Part shown: positions 32,826 to 44,099 of the stretch, piece by piece
Layout of the letters: every line of letters begins with the position of its first letter
Position numbering within the stretch: the first letter of the stretch is position 1
Assembly (NCBI GenBank): GCA_033439765.1
Contig: JAULSN010000002.1
Coordinates: 682,001 to 746,000, forward strand
Direction: 5' to 3'
Source of the DNA: Lasiosphaeria ovina
Lineage: Eukaryota; Ascomycota; Sordariomycetes; Sordariales; Lasiosphaeriaceae
DNA: 64,000 nt
Position numbers and translations under genes: made by a program
The notes under the pieces: generated by a model
The model's database searches: none
The model's input: only the letters and a program-made list of their open reading frames with translations
What the model was told of the DNA's origin: nothing

Positions 32826-34428
32826 GGCGTCGAAGGTATGGAGGACGTCAACGCGGCAATGCTAATAATGTTTGCAGTGGCGAATGGAAAGGAATCGCGA
32901 TGCTTTGATCAGCGTGTCGGTGTCGGGTCTCGTGGAAAGTTGTATGGTATTGTGTTGTAATGAATGTGCGCGCTCGGCAGCAACGACTCGATCGAGGTCT
33001 CTTCGGTAAAGGAAAGTAAGGTACCGTGCCTTTGTCGGCGGGTACTGGAAGAGGAAGAGAATGAATGTAAGAGCAAGTAACAAAGGCGAGTCCCCGTCTC
33101 AGCAGCTCATCGTCGCCGGGAAAAGGACTCGGCACCGGAAGGCGGGAGAAGAAGAAGGTCGTGTCGAAGGACGACAGAAGCGGACGGTGGTGATGTTTGG
33201 GAGACGGAGAGACGGAGGGGGAGGAATGTGCAAGAGAGCCCGCGAGTGAAGGGCGGAGTCACGGAGGGCAGCCGCGTGGTCCCCTTCCTTTGGTCTCTGG
33301 GCCTGCGCTGCTCGACAGGGGAGGGGAGGGGAGGGGGGGGGAGAACAAGCAAGTGTGCGGCCCGGATCTGCTTTGGGCATGGGGAAGTCCAGCGCGTGGG
33401 CTGTGCGGAGCGATGTGCAGCAGCGCTGCACCACTGCAAGTGCAGAAGTGGGTGGTGTCGTGGATGTCCATCCCATCCTGTGCAATATCGAAATCTTCAC
33501 TACTTGGTCCGTGGTGCAACATCGACGGAACATCGCAAGCAGGCAGCAACAGTTGGCCAATTCCATCTCCAGTTCTCCATGATTCGACCCTCCATCGCTC
33601 GGCCGACTCCAACCAGCACTCCCAGCGCCGCAGAGACTGAGGCGAAACCGCTCTCCCTCCGTCTCCGGGCGGCGGCACTGGGTTTCGACGGACCTCTCCA
33701 TCTCCAGTCAACGGCCCAGCGACGAGAGCGAGCGCCTGTGTGGTCGCCCAATCTGTGGAGCGGATCCCGTCATGTTTCCTCCCATGGGTCCCCTGCCAGC
33801 GCCATTTCAGGAACAGTCGACAGTGATTGGCGGACCTGGCGATCTCCCAAGAAGCGAGATTACCTGAACAGGGAACCTGATTGGCCTACCTGAGACCCGG
33901 CCGAGCGAGCGAAGATGGAGTTGGACAGGGGGCCGAAGAATAAAGAGGGGGCCGAAAAGGAAAGAGGGGGACGCAGGGGTGGGGGACGCTTTCCACTCGC
34001 TCGCCCTTCTTGCCCTCGTCTCCCCTTTCGATTTCCCCCCCCCCCGCCCCACCCGCGTCGTCGTGCCGTCTGTTGGTTGAACGAAACCTCAGCCGCTTTC
34101 CGCTTCGCTTCTTTTACATGTGGCCGTCGCGTGGGCTTTCTACATCTAGAAGTCAATGCAAGACGGGAGACATGGGCAAAATAGAAAGAGCCGGTAGCCG
34201 ACAACTGACATCCGTTAATATCAAGCTTCAGCCCTGAGCCGAACCCCCAACACCAAGCCCACCTGGCCCACGTGTGCCCGTAGTCGTCCGCACACTCCAA
34301 TGTAAGCTTCACGGTTTTGGGCGCATCTCAGCGGCGCGCACAGCCAAAGGATGATGGGGCCACGCCAGTTATTTTCGTCATAACATGACACTCAATAAGA
34401 CGATAGAGCAAGCTAATAAACCCTAACC
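32826..34428. promoter_or_regulatory. Long promoter region of the SH3 membrane-protein gene
   Basis: 1.6 kb between the SH3 gene ATG and the NAF1 stop, both on the minus strand. G-rich tract at 33320-33344 and an AG-rich stretch 33900-33990. No frame with coding bias seen. Confidence 0.45.
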
Positions 34429-34436
34429 CTAACCCT
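34418..34436. repeat. Interstitial telomere-type repeat overlapping the NAF1 stop
   Basis: Three tandem CCCTAA-type units (the last one CCCTGA) on the + strand. Read on the minus strand, the NAF1 stop TAG (34429-34431) is part of the first TTAGGG unit, and the adjoining 3' end continues the repeat. Confidence 0.85.
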
Positions 34437-35562
34437 GACCTCGGCCGCGGGCGAAATGCCACTCCTGGCCGCGGGTAGCTCCCTGACCGACGCCGTAGGA
34501 GTCGGGAAAGCCCAACCAGACGGGCCTCGGCGGCAGCGAGGCTGGCAAACCCTGGCCAAAGTTGGAAGGTCTGACCAGTCGCTGATAGGGTCCGTCATCG
34601 GGGGCATCGAGGTCCCGGATCTCCCGATGGCCACCCCGACCACCCCGGCCACCCCTAGTTCCTCCTCCGCGCTTCTTGAAGCCACCCTTCTGTGCACGCT
34701 TTGATTCCCTTTCATGCTTTCGCATCTTTTTGGCCTGTGCCTCTTTGTCGTCGTCCGAGAAATCTGGGTCGTCCTCCGGCGCAATTTCCTCGTCGTGGAT
34801 ATTGCTGGCATCCGTAAACTTCATCTTGCGGATCATATCCGTCATGACGAAGATGGCATGTTCTTGGGAAAAGAAGATTGGAGTCCCCGGCTCCAAGCCC
34901 AGTTCCTTGATCTCGTCGGTGGTTCCAAACATGACGAGATAATGTGGGTTCATAACACTACCAATGACATCTGCCAGGGCGCCGATAACGGTTCTGTCCT
35001 CCTTGCAGAGGACAGAGCCCGAATCGAGGACTTGTGACTGGGCCGAGCTGCTTGGTTCGACGACGACAGTCTTTTCGACGATATGCTTGACTGTCCCGAA
35101 TCGTACAATCTTCATGTCGGCCTTGATCTCGACATTGGGCTTGGGAGGGGCTGCGTCTTCGACCTCATTGCGAGATCGAATGCCACCATTTGAGGAGTTG
35201 GCTGGGACGCCAGAGCCCTGGCTCCGCGGCCGGGCGACAGAGCTGTCGTCTTCGTCGGACGACGAGCTGTCCGAACTGGAGGATTCGGACGATGACTCGT
35301 ATGGCGACGAATCCACCTCCCACTCTGGGTGGTCATCCTCTCCACCAAGGGCAGCTTCCAGTGCATGAGTGACGTCCGGGCTTGACCGAGTGTTGCTAAC
35401 AACGGTCGAGGTGCCATTGGAATCTGCATCAGACTCCTCCTTGATATGAGTGACGTCGGAGCCTGGCTGACTGTCTCCGGCAAAAGTTGTTGAGGTGCTA
35501 TCGGAATGCATACTGACGAGATTGTCTGTGGCAGGCGATCGTGTTCTAATAAAGACTTCCAT
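34429..35562 (-). CDS. NAF1: H/ACA snoRNP assembly factor Naf1
   Basis: Non-core factor that holds the Cbf5-Nop10-Nhp2 complex at the site of H/ACA RNA transcription before Gar1 replaces it. Single exon, 377 residues. The N-terminal third is acidic and Ser-rich (SSESSSSDSSSSDEDDSS at about 90-107). The Gar1-like beta-barrel core lies at about 155-240 (RFGTVKHIVEKTVVVEP, VLDSGSVLCKEDRTVIGALA, GSVMNPHYLVMFGT, PGTPIFFSQEHAIFV). A basic KKxRKHERESKR segment and an RGG box (RGGGTRGGRGGRGG) follow. Both yeast (492 aa) and human proteins are longer, mainly in low-complexity ends. The last codons (GRGQG) and stop are encoded by telomere-like repeat DNA. Confidence 0.93.
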   Translation of the reverse strand: MEVFIRTRSPATDNLVSMHSDSTSTTFAGDSQPGSDVTHIKEESDADSNGTSTVVSNTRSSPDVTHALEAALGGEDDHPEWEVDSSPYESSSESSSSDSSSSDEDDSSVARPRSQGSGVPANSSNGGIRSRNEVEDAAPPKPNVEIKADMKIVRFGTVKHIVEKTVVVEPSSSAQSQVLDSGSVLCKEDRTVIGALADVIGSVMNPHYLVMFGTTDEIKELGLEPGTPIFFSQEHAIFVMTDMIRKMKFTDASNIHDEEIAPEDDPDFSDDDKEAQAKKMRKHERESKRAQKGGFKKRGGGTRGGRGGRGGHREIRDLDAPDDGPYQRLVRPSNFGQGLPASLPPRPVWLGFPDSYGVGQGATRGQEWHFARGRGQG

Positions 35563-36126
35563 GTCTCAGACGCCGTGGTGGAGGAATGAAAGTTAAGCTA
35601 GGTACAGTAGGTACCTTCGGTTCTCCGTAAAGATTGATGGACTGGACGGCTTGCAAGAAAAGTTCTAGAAGGTTGAGAATAATAGTGGGGCCGACCAGCT
35701 CCCCAAAATGGGTGCCGCACGCACGAGCCACTTGCCGGAGCGCTAGCCGGTGAGTGGAAGGTTTTGACCAGACTCGGGAGAGCTGGAGCGGCTTGGTGCT
35801 GTTTCCTATCCCTGTCGAGGACAGGTAATAAGCCTTAAAACGCCCCCCAGAGCCCCACGAGCTGAAGTTCAGCTGCCTTCCCGCAGTGCCTGCCCGCTGG
35901 CTAACCCTTATTATTAGCTGGCCCTGAGCTGGGGAAAACAACCTGGACAGATTTCCATCTTGGATCCTGCCAACGTCAACAACGTCATCGCTAGATTCGA
36001 CCACCCTAGCTCCCTCGCCCTCGCCCTCGCCCTCGAGCCAACAACAGCCCACGCCCGCCCACCCCCTGAGGTGACCGAGGGGACAGGGACACGAGGGAAG
36101 CATAAACAAACGCAACAGAACATTCA
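35563..36126. promoter_or_regulatory. Divergent promoter region between NAF1 and ALG9
   Basis: 564 bp shared upstream space. Contains four tandem ctcgcc units near 36010-36035. No gene seen. Confidence 0.55.
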
Positions 36127-38251
36127 ATGGCGCCGCCCAGGGCCACAAGTGCTGCCAGTGCTGCCGAGCCGGCCGCATTTGTGCACCCCTCGGCCAAGCA
36201 CGCAAAGAAGGCGTACGTCTGTCTTGCCTGTCTTTCCCCTTTTTGAATAGTGGCAGCTCTTGGCTGACCAGGGCCGGCCCGGCTGCTCTCGGCAGGGCCA
36301 TCAAGAACGCCTACGCCATTGAGCCCATCTCGGCCTTCTACGTGTTTCTCGCCGCGAGCCTCGCCGCCGCCGCCTTCGCCCCCATCCAGGACTGCGACGA
36401 GACCTTCAACTACTGGGAGCCCGCCCACTACCTGAGCCATGGCTACGGCCTGCAGACCTGGGAGTACTCGCCTGACTACGCCATCCGCAGCTGGCTCTAC
36501 ATCGCCTTCCACGCCGTCGTCGCCAACGTCCGCCGCCTGCTTCCTCGGTCGACCAAGGTCTGTCTCCCTCCTCCTCCTCCTCCCTCCTCCTCCACACACA
36601 GCCAGGCTTGGAGCTGACCCCCCCGAGAGACACACAGGTCGCCGAGTTCTACTTCCTCCGCTACATGCTCGCCTTCGCGTGCGCCTTCTGCCAGACGCTG
36701 ATGTGGCGCGCGACGTGCCTGGCGCTCAACCCGCGCGTCGGCCTGTTCTTCATCGCCGCCCTCGTGCTGAGTCCTGGCAACTTCCACGCGAGCGCGGCGT
36801 TCCTGCCCTCGAGCTTCGCCATGTGCGCGGCCATGGCCGGCGCCGCGTGCTTCATGAACTGGCGCGGCGGGCTCAAGACCTCGCAGGGCATGTTCTGGTT
36901 CGCCGTCGGCGGCGTCCTGGGCTGGCCCTTCGCCGCCGCCCTGTGCGCCCCCTTCGTGCTCGAGGAGGTTCTGTTTGCTGTGCTGAGTGATCAGGAGAGG
37001 TTTTTCGAGTCTGTCTTCCGCCTCACCCGCGGCGTCGTGTCGGCGCTGGTCCTCGTCGTACGTTTTTTTTTTTTTTTTTTTTCCCCCTTTTTTTCCTGTT
37101 GGTTTTGGTTCTGGTTGTGGCTTTGTTCCGCTTTACGTGAAATAACCGCTTGCCCCCATTTTTGGTCAAGTACAGTTCGCTAAGCTGCTGCCCAGGCCGT
37201 GGACACCTGCGTCAATACCTTCTTCTACCGCAAGGTCGAGGCCGTGGCGTGGAACATAGTCAAGTACAACATCTTCTCGGCGACCGGCGGGCCCGAGCTG
37301 TACGGCACCGAGCCGTGGCACTTCTACTTCAAGAACCTGGCGCTCAACTTCAACGTGTGGTTCGTGCTAGCGCTCCTGTCACTACCACTATTCCTCCTCC
37401 AAAAGCTCCTATCGCGGTCCTCGGGCCAGTCCTTCCAGTCGGGCCTGCGCACCGCCGTCTTCCTGTCGCCCTTCTACATGTGGCTGGCCATCTTCTCGCT
37501 GCAGCCGCACAAGGAGGAGCGCTTCATGTACCCGGCGTATCCGTTCCTGGCGCTCAACGCCGCGCTGGCGCTGCACACGCTGCTGGCCGCCTTCGGCCAC
37601 GCCGACCCCAAGACGCTCGTGGGCAGGATCCCCGCCAAACTCAAGCTGGCTGCCGTGGCGCTGGGACTCGCCCTCGCCGCCGCCCTCGGCCTCGCCCGCA
37701 CCTACGGCCAGTACTCGGGCTACGCGGCGCCCCTGGCACTGTACGACCCGCTGCTCGAGGGCGGCGTCGGCGGGCGCGGCGACACGGTGTGCTTCGGCAA
37801 GGAGTGGTATCGGTTCCCGGGGTCGTACTTCCTGCCGCGCGGCATGCGCGCCAAGTTCGTGCGCTCCGAGTTCCGCGGCCTGCTGCCCGGCGAGTTCGCC
37901 GAGGCCCGCACCGGCTTCGGCTTCTGGAGCGGCACCTGGCTGCCCGCCGCCGGCCTCAACGACGGCAACCGCGAGGACCTCGGCAAGTACGTCGACCTCG
38001 CCGCCTGCGCCTTCCTCGTCGACACCCAGTACCCCCACCGGCTCGAGACAGGAGGAGGGTTGCTGCCCCCCAACGAGCCCGACTACGTCGCCGACCACGC
38101 CCGCTGGGACACGGTCAACTGCCTGCCCTTCCTCGACGCAGAAGCCACCCCATTTCTTGCTAGGGCCCTGTGGGTGCCCAACTGGCCGTTCATCCCTGAG
38201 CGCTTCCAGAGGAAGTGGGGGCGCCACTGCCTGCTGCGTCAGAAGAGGTGA
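36127..38251 (+). CDS. ALG9: Dolichyl-P-Man alpha-1,2-mannosyltransferase Alg9
   Basis: GT22 ER mannosyltransferase adding the seventh and ninth mannoses to the lipid-linked oligosaccharide for N-glycosylation. Exons 36127-36212, 36296-36557, 36638-37057 and 37196-38251 give 607 residues (yeast 555). The luminal catalytic loop motif QDCDETFNYWEPAHYL (about residues 62-77) is intact. HFYFKNLALNFN and LQPHKEERFMYPAYPFLAL are the other family signatures. Multiple hydrophobic helices run from about 35 to 450, and a soluble C-terminal domain begins near CFGKEWYRFPGSYFLP. Every splice keeps frame. Intron 3 (37058-37195) contains a run of about 20 T. The 5' exon is short (29 codons) and was chosen for a clean GTACGT donor and family-like continuation AIKNAYAIEP. 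Confidence 0.95.
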
Positions 38252-39596
38252 CGGCAGAGCGTAGTGGTGGTGGTGGCGGTGGCGGTGGCGGCGGTACGCT
38301 AATGGTGATATTCAGCGGGCACGCAGTCTGTGTGTGTGTGTTAATTGGTCCATATATTAAAATCTAGTGTATGTGGCGGGCACACAGTGTGGCATCTAGA
38401 CGTGTTATATACGCACCTTATCTAGCTGTCTCTTGTTTAATAGGAATGGCTTTACAATGGAATGCCGAGTCACGAAAAGCGTGGAGATATCAACTCAATC
38501 TCCATAGTCTAGGCGGCTAACGTGGTTAGATGGAATAGAGACTCTTCTGTTTCTGCCTTGCTAATTACCAGGCTAGCTGTATAGCGGGCCTTCCGCCACT
38601 CAGCTTTCGGCTGGTTGAGATCTATGTGTGCACGGGGCTTGATGTGGTTGCAATGGATCTAGAGAAGACCAAGTGCTTGCTTCTTTACTTTTCTACCTCT
38701 TCTTTTCTGGGTCAGCTACTACCTACAGGCACGCTGTGTTTACACTCACCCCCTTTGGTGAATCCGTTCCTCGGGCTTGTCTCCGCATAATCAGACGGCT
38801 TTACTTGTGCTGCCGTTATAACGCCGCCTAGTTCGGAACCGTGGACTCCAGCATGCGGTGGCAGTCGCCAAGATAGGGTAGGTAATTACCTTGTCTGGGT
38901 ACCAACAGCCATTAGTATCTGGCGAGGTAGTTGAGGGATCGTTCGAGAAGGCGAGGTGCTGTAGCATAACACACTTGGCGGAACTTGCCGATTAGTGTCT
39001 AGCTAATGTATAATGTAGTTACCTAGCTAATTACCCGTGTAAGTCTTCTCTCACTCTTAGTCAAGACGGTTTATCCCTGTGTTGTATACTCACTTGCTCG
39101 GCAACTAAAAGCCTATTGCAACTTGGTTACCAGAGCGTTGCATCGACGTCAGGACAAGCCTGTGATGCGTAGCTATGAAAGGTTTTGTGCCAGATGTAGA
39201 TGTATGTATATATTATCATTAGGCAAGTCCAGTTTGCAAGTATTCCGTACATCGTAGCTAACAACAGCTGCCATTCAGCCTGTTCCAGTTGTCTCTTGGT
39301 ATCATATATATTCGCACAACATGCCCTGCTGCAGCCCTCCTTGTCCCCTTGTGTCAGAGCAGTGCCAGCATCCGTCCCAGAAAATAGTAGGTATTATATA
39401 ACTCCAACGTCGCCATGAAATAATAAGAATGAAGTGTCGACATTGAAGACGCCATGGCAAAAGATGATTGACAAAAAGAAACAAACTTCAAAAGAAGTCA
39501 TAACATGATGCTGGACCAAAACGCCGCCATAAACCATGCAAGTCGCTTGGGGATAACATAACTAATTCGGACTTTGGAGGCAGGTTCGTCTGTCGC
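38252..39596. other. Convergent spacer between ALG9 and F-box gene
   Basis: 1.3 kb. A GGTGGC-type repeat at 38262-38296 follows the ALG9 stop. 38340-39200 is fairly AT-rich with many cta/tag strings. No gene or RNA recognised. Confidence 0.5.
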
Positions 39597-40300
39597 TTAG
39601 GCGGAGCTAGGCCAGAGACTCTTGCGCCCGTCGCGCCACCACAGCACAAGCAGGGCGAGAATGATGATGATGGCGTGCAGGCCCAGCAGGGTCCAGCCCA
39701 TCTCGGCCGTGTACTGGTTGCGCTGATTGTGCATCCATCGCTTGATGCGGGTTCGAAGCTGGCGGGCGTGGGCACAAGTGCTGGTGCCATAAATAAGGCA
39801 TCCCAGGCCGGGGCGCGACTCGCACTCGATGTGCTCTCTGCGTCGCTGCATGAGAAGGCTGTACGGGACCTCGGTTAGTATTCTTGTTTCTTTCGGTTGC
39901 GTGACAAGAAAGAGAGAGAGATGCGAGACAGAGTAATGTAAGGGCAAGAGAAAAACACGGGAAAGAGAAACTTTTACCTGACACTTCCGCGGCAGAAGCG
40001 AAGGTCACTGCCCAGGTCGCAGCGGCGGTTGTTCGGGCACTCTAGGTGCAAGCGGCGGCGCTCGACAAGCCAGTCAACCTTGAGGCGGACGCCCGTGTCG
40101 ACGAGATGGTAAAAGTGGCGGTTCACAAACTTGAGCGACAGCGCGTCGGGGTAGATGAGCTGCTTGGAAATCATCAAATGGATCTCCGGAGGTAGAGTCA
40201 TGAGAGTCGGGGCCGTGGCGCTGTCTTCATCCGGCTCCGAACGGGGCCCCTTTTTGTTGCCCGCCGGCACGGGCGACATCCGGCGGAACAGCGACGTCAT
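39597..40300 (-). CDS. Small F-box protein with C-terminal membrane anchor
   Basis: Two exons (39978-40300 and 39597-39858) joined across a 119-nt intron (donor GTAAAA, branch actaac, acceptor tacag), giving 194 residues. An F-box-like motif spans about residues 33-70 (LMTLPPEIHLMISKQLIYPD, then ALSLKFVNRHFYHLVD). A Cys-containing middle (HLECPNNRRCDLGSDLRFC, then HIECESRPGLGCLIYGTSTC) follows. One strong C-terminal helix (TLLGLHAIIIILALLVLWW, about 164-182) makes it likely a tail-anchored protein. The conserved join CRGSVS-LLMQRRREHIE fixes the intron. An in-frame upstream ATG at 40483 exists, but the sequence between is not protein-like, so 40300 was preferred. An SCF adaptor role at a membrane is inferred. 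Confidence 0.75.
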
Positions 40301-41931
40301 TGCTGTTGGTTGGGTGTGTGAGCCGGGGATAACGACCAAGGTATGTACTTTAGCCGGGGCGGGCAGTCGGGGCGCGGATGGGATTCGTGAAAGACCCAAC
40401 GCGGACTGGACGGCCCAAGGACCAGTCACCTGCGAGAAAGAGGCACGACAAGTTGAAATCGAGGAAAGGGTACCACCAAACAAAACGAAACAGAGACAGC
40501 GTTTGTTAGAGTCGGGGAGTGAAGAGGTTTAGTGGAGGGACCTGGGGCCAGAGCCAACGCCAGAGCCAGGCCGGCAGAGACAAACTGGATGATGGGCTGG
40601 AAAGCCGTTGCGGATTTGTAGGCCCTTCTATTTGGCTGCCTTTCGGCCGAGGACAAGGACAACGACAGCCGATCTCGAAACGCGGCCCATGGAACCTGGC
40701 CCGATCAGGTACGGCCGGGCTGTTTGGGCCTGGTCTGCCCGGCTTCCGCGGTCTTGGTCTTTTGGGCTGGCTGGGCTGGGCTCAAGACCAAACGGAGGTG
40801 CGTGGCTTTAGAGGAGAGGACCGACTCACATGGTTCGGGCCAAGGATGTTATGGTTGGTGGCGCTCCAGCCAGGCAAGGCACCGAAAGAAATAGAAATAG
40901 GTTCTGTGGAGGGCTAGGTCAAGGGCATAGTCACTACTCCATCACTGAATGCAGCAGGCGCCCTGTTGGAGTTCCTTCCGTTGATGGTAGGTAAAGCAGT
41001 TCACACTTGCCCTCCCCTGAAGTCTGGAGGGCTTCTCTGAGGTGGACGGGACTGCGGTTGCGATGCGAGGCCTGTGGCTGCTAATCCCAGCCTCCACTCC
41101 CCTGTGCCTGTCCTAGGTGCTTCCCCTTGCCAATGGATTCCGTTGCGTCACCAAAGCCGCGTTGATGCACGCCATCTCCAGGCAACCAAGCCAGAGACAC
41201 GAACACGAGCTGTGTATTCCGTAGAAGGCAATCTGTTCACTGAGGGAAGTAGACAGATATCAGACCAAAAAGCCAAAAGAAGAATGCAGCCCGGGATACA
41301 CACTAGGTTGTCAAATTCGAGCTATGGATTTCAGTGTTACAACTTAATTAGTGTAATAAGGCGGTCGTTGTCCGAGGCCAACTCGCCCAAGTGTGACACA
41401 GTGGAGTGGATGGGCCCTGGGGGTCGCCCCTGGGCTGCTCCGCCCGCAAGCCACCTGGCACCTAGGTAGGTTTGAATATACCCCGTACTCTGTATCTATT
41501 ACTTGCCTTTCACTCCGAGAACAAGGCTATTGACAGACGCCTTACAAGGCAGACCAGCCAGGCACAAGCAAGGTATCGGTCCTGTGAACACGACAATGTA
41601 GGTAGGGTACCTTACCTTGGCTTGGGTTGTAAAAGCGGGTGGAAAGAACAGAAACTCTGTAGGTAACCTTGCCTCGCATAAGGAGGCAGCCTTTCCGAAG
41701 GTCGACCCTTGCCAGGCAAAAGTACCTTTGTGACACTCGACTCGACAGGGCAGTCTGCACGTGAGCACGCTGCAGCGGAGGCAGGGAAGCTGCCTGAAAG
41801 ACGCGAGGCTCCCAGCTGCGACGGAGAAATGCACGCGTATTCGATAACAACCCCGCGCTGCCTCGCCGGCCCCCTTCCTCTGGCCACCCGCTTGCTCAGA
41901 ATGGATCCTAAATGAAAGTCGAATAGCTGGC
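40301..41931. other. Divergent promoter region between F-box gene and EXO5
   Basis: 1.6 kb non-coding. 40690-40800 has repeated ggctggg units. 41460-41700 contains several ggtacc/taggta strings. No coding bias in any frame. Confidence 0.5.
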
Positions 41932-42596
41932 ATGGCGACCCGTCTGCGGAATCGGAGCAGCTACAGCTACAGCTACAGCGACAGCCAAAGCGGCAGCGGC
42001 AGCGGCAGCGGCAGCGGCAGCGGCAGCGAGAGTGACTACAGCTACGGCTTGTCGCCGTCCGACGAGGACAAGCTCTGCGCCATCGTCGACTCCATCTCGC
42101 CGCCCCAAAGACCCTCCGCCGCCCCAGCATCCTCCCAGCCCCGATCCCAACCCCGATCCCGACCTCCACCCGGGCCAAAGACGAGGACGAGGACGAGGAC
42201 GAGGACGAGAAATAGAACGAGATCGGGAACTGCCCCTTCTGCTTCTTCTGTAGCAGCTCCTCCTCCTGTTGCCCCTCCGGCCATCGATGCCGCCCTCGCA
42301 CCCTCCTACGAAGACGAACTCGGCTTCGACATTGTAGAACTCGAACCCGGCGCCGACTTGAACCTTTCCTCCCCCAACGCCGCCGCCTACAGCCATGGCC
42401 CGAGGCCTTGGGCTGCGGCAGACGTGTCGCGTCGCCACGGCCCTCTCGAGGAGCTGCCCCACGCGAGACTGGCGCCTCTCGTCGCTCCCCGCGACACCAA
42501 CCTCGCTGCGTTCGTCGCCCAGACCAAGCCAAGGTCCATACCGACAGTGCTCTCAGACGCGCACGTTAGCTACCCGGATCGTACGTGCAACTCCAA

Positions 42597-42641
<45 letters not shown>

Positions 42642-44099
42642 TCTCCCTGCCCCTGGGGCCATGGGCTCGCAAGTTCCCGAAGTCCAAGTCTCGAGTCTAA
42701 CTGGTGACTGATAAAGCGACTAGTTAGCAGCGCGCTGACGGATCAGTCGACATCTACCTCGGAGACACCGCCATCGCCAGCGGCAGCCGACGACGCAGCC
42801 CCCGACTCACGGCCGCCGATGCTGCGGTTCCGCACGTTCCCGCACAAGCCCTTCTCCGTGTCTGACCTGACGGCGGGCGTGTGGTGCGAGCTGCAGTACT
42901 ACTACACGCTGACGCGGCTGCCGGGCGGCCGCAAAACGCGCACGGCAGCCATGCGCGGCGGCACCAAGATCCACGAGCGGCTGGAGCGCCAGGTCTTCAC
43001 CACGGTGCGCGTCGACGTGGCCAAGAAAGAGGACGGCTTCGGGCTGCGGCTCTGGAACATCGTCGAGGGCCTGCGCTCGCTGCGCGACACGGGCCTGACG
43101 CGCGAGCTCGAGGTCTGGGGCCTCGTCGAGGGCAACGTTGTGAACGGCGTCATCGACGTGCTAAGCTACGAGAACCCCGACCCCGAGCTCGAGGAGGACG
43201 TGCTCGGCAGCCGCGGCAGCAGCCAGGGCTCCTCGTCATCACAAGAACGAGGCGGGACTGCCCCTTCTAGTAGTAGCAGCTACAAGCGCGAGGTGTTCGT
43301 CAGCGACGTCAAGACGCGCGGGTCGACGTCGCCGCCGTCGCAGGCGCAGGTGCGCGCGGCCACGATCCAACTGTTCCTGTACCACCGCTTCCTTGCCGAC
43401 ATGGCCTCGGACAAGCTCGACTACATGCGTATCTTTGCGCGCTACGGCCTCGACCCGGACGAGCCCTTTTCCGACGCCTTCATGGCCAACATCGGCGCCC
43501 TGCATGACGAGGTCTTCTCGTCTGACGAGGACGAGTCGGCCTCGGACTTTGTCTCGGCCGTGTCCGAGATTTCTGCCCCAGCAGCGGTACCAGCAGCAGC
43601 GACCACAGCAAGCGGCCACACGTCGGAGGACGTCAACATGGGCGCGAGCACGCCGCCGTCGTTCACGCGGTACGGCAGCCTGCGGACGCTGATGACGCTG
43701 CTCAAGTTCGAGCTGCAGTTCACGTTCCCGCAGGGGGCCAGCACGCTGGGGCGGGTGGTGGCGGTCGAGTACAGGTACCGCGCATGGGGAGAACGCCAGC
43801 AACAGAAACAACAACAAGAAGACGGGTCCGTCATCTGCGTCAACACGTTCTACGTCGAGCCCGACATCCTCGACCAGTACCTGCGCGACACGATGCAGTG
43901 GTGGCGCGGCGAGCGCGAGCCGCGCGGCGTGTCGCTCGAGGAGGCCTTCAAGTGCCGCTCGTGCGAGTTCGTCGGCGAGTGCGACTGGCGCATGAATCTC
44001 GACAACGAGGCCCTGCGCAAGGCCCGCGCCGCGCGCGCGGCTGCTGCGTCCGGCTCGCGCGCCTTTTCGCAGAAGAAGCTGGCTACGGCGGACTGGTAG
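41932..44099 (+). CDS. EXO5: Exonuclease V (EXO5/DEM1 family), mitochondrial single-strand exonuclease
   Basis: RecB-like single-strand DNA exonuclease needed for mitochondrial genome maintenance in yeast. Exon 1 (41932-42580) and exon 2 (42724-44099) give 674 residues. The first 200 residues are low-complexity ((SG)n, (TR)n, Pro/Ala runs). The core starts at FRTFPHKPFSVSDLTAGVWC. PD-(D/E)xK nuclease motifs: GTKIHERLE, then EVWGLVEGNVVNGVIDVL, then VFVSDVKTRG (D and K of the active site), then AQVRAATIQLFLYH. The 4Fe-4S ligands are visible as GVWCELQYYY plus FKCRSCEFVGECDWR near the C terminus, i.e. four cysteines. The acidic and Ala-rich insertion around 470-510 is not conserved core. The acceptor after actag was the only one avoiding a stop. 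Confidence 0.9.
42599..42637 (+). repeat. (CT)n microsatellite in EXO5 intron
   Basis: About 19 CT units directly after the donor site of the 143-nt intron. Confidence 0.9.
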
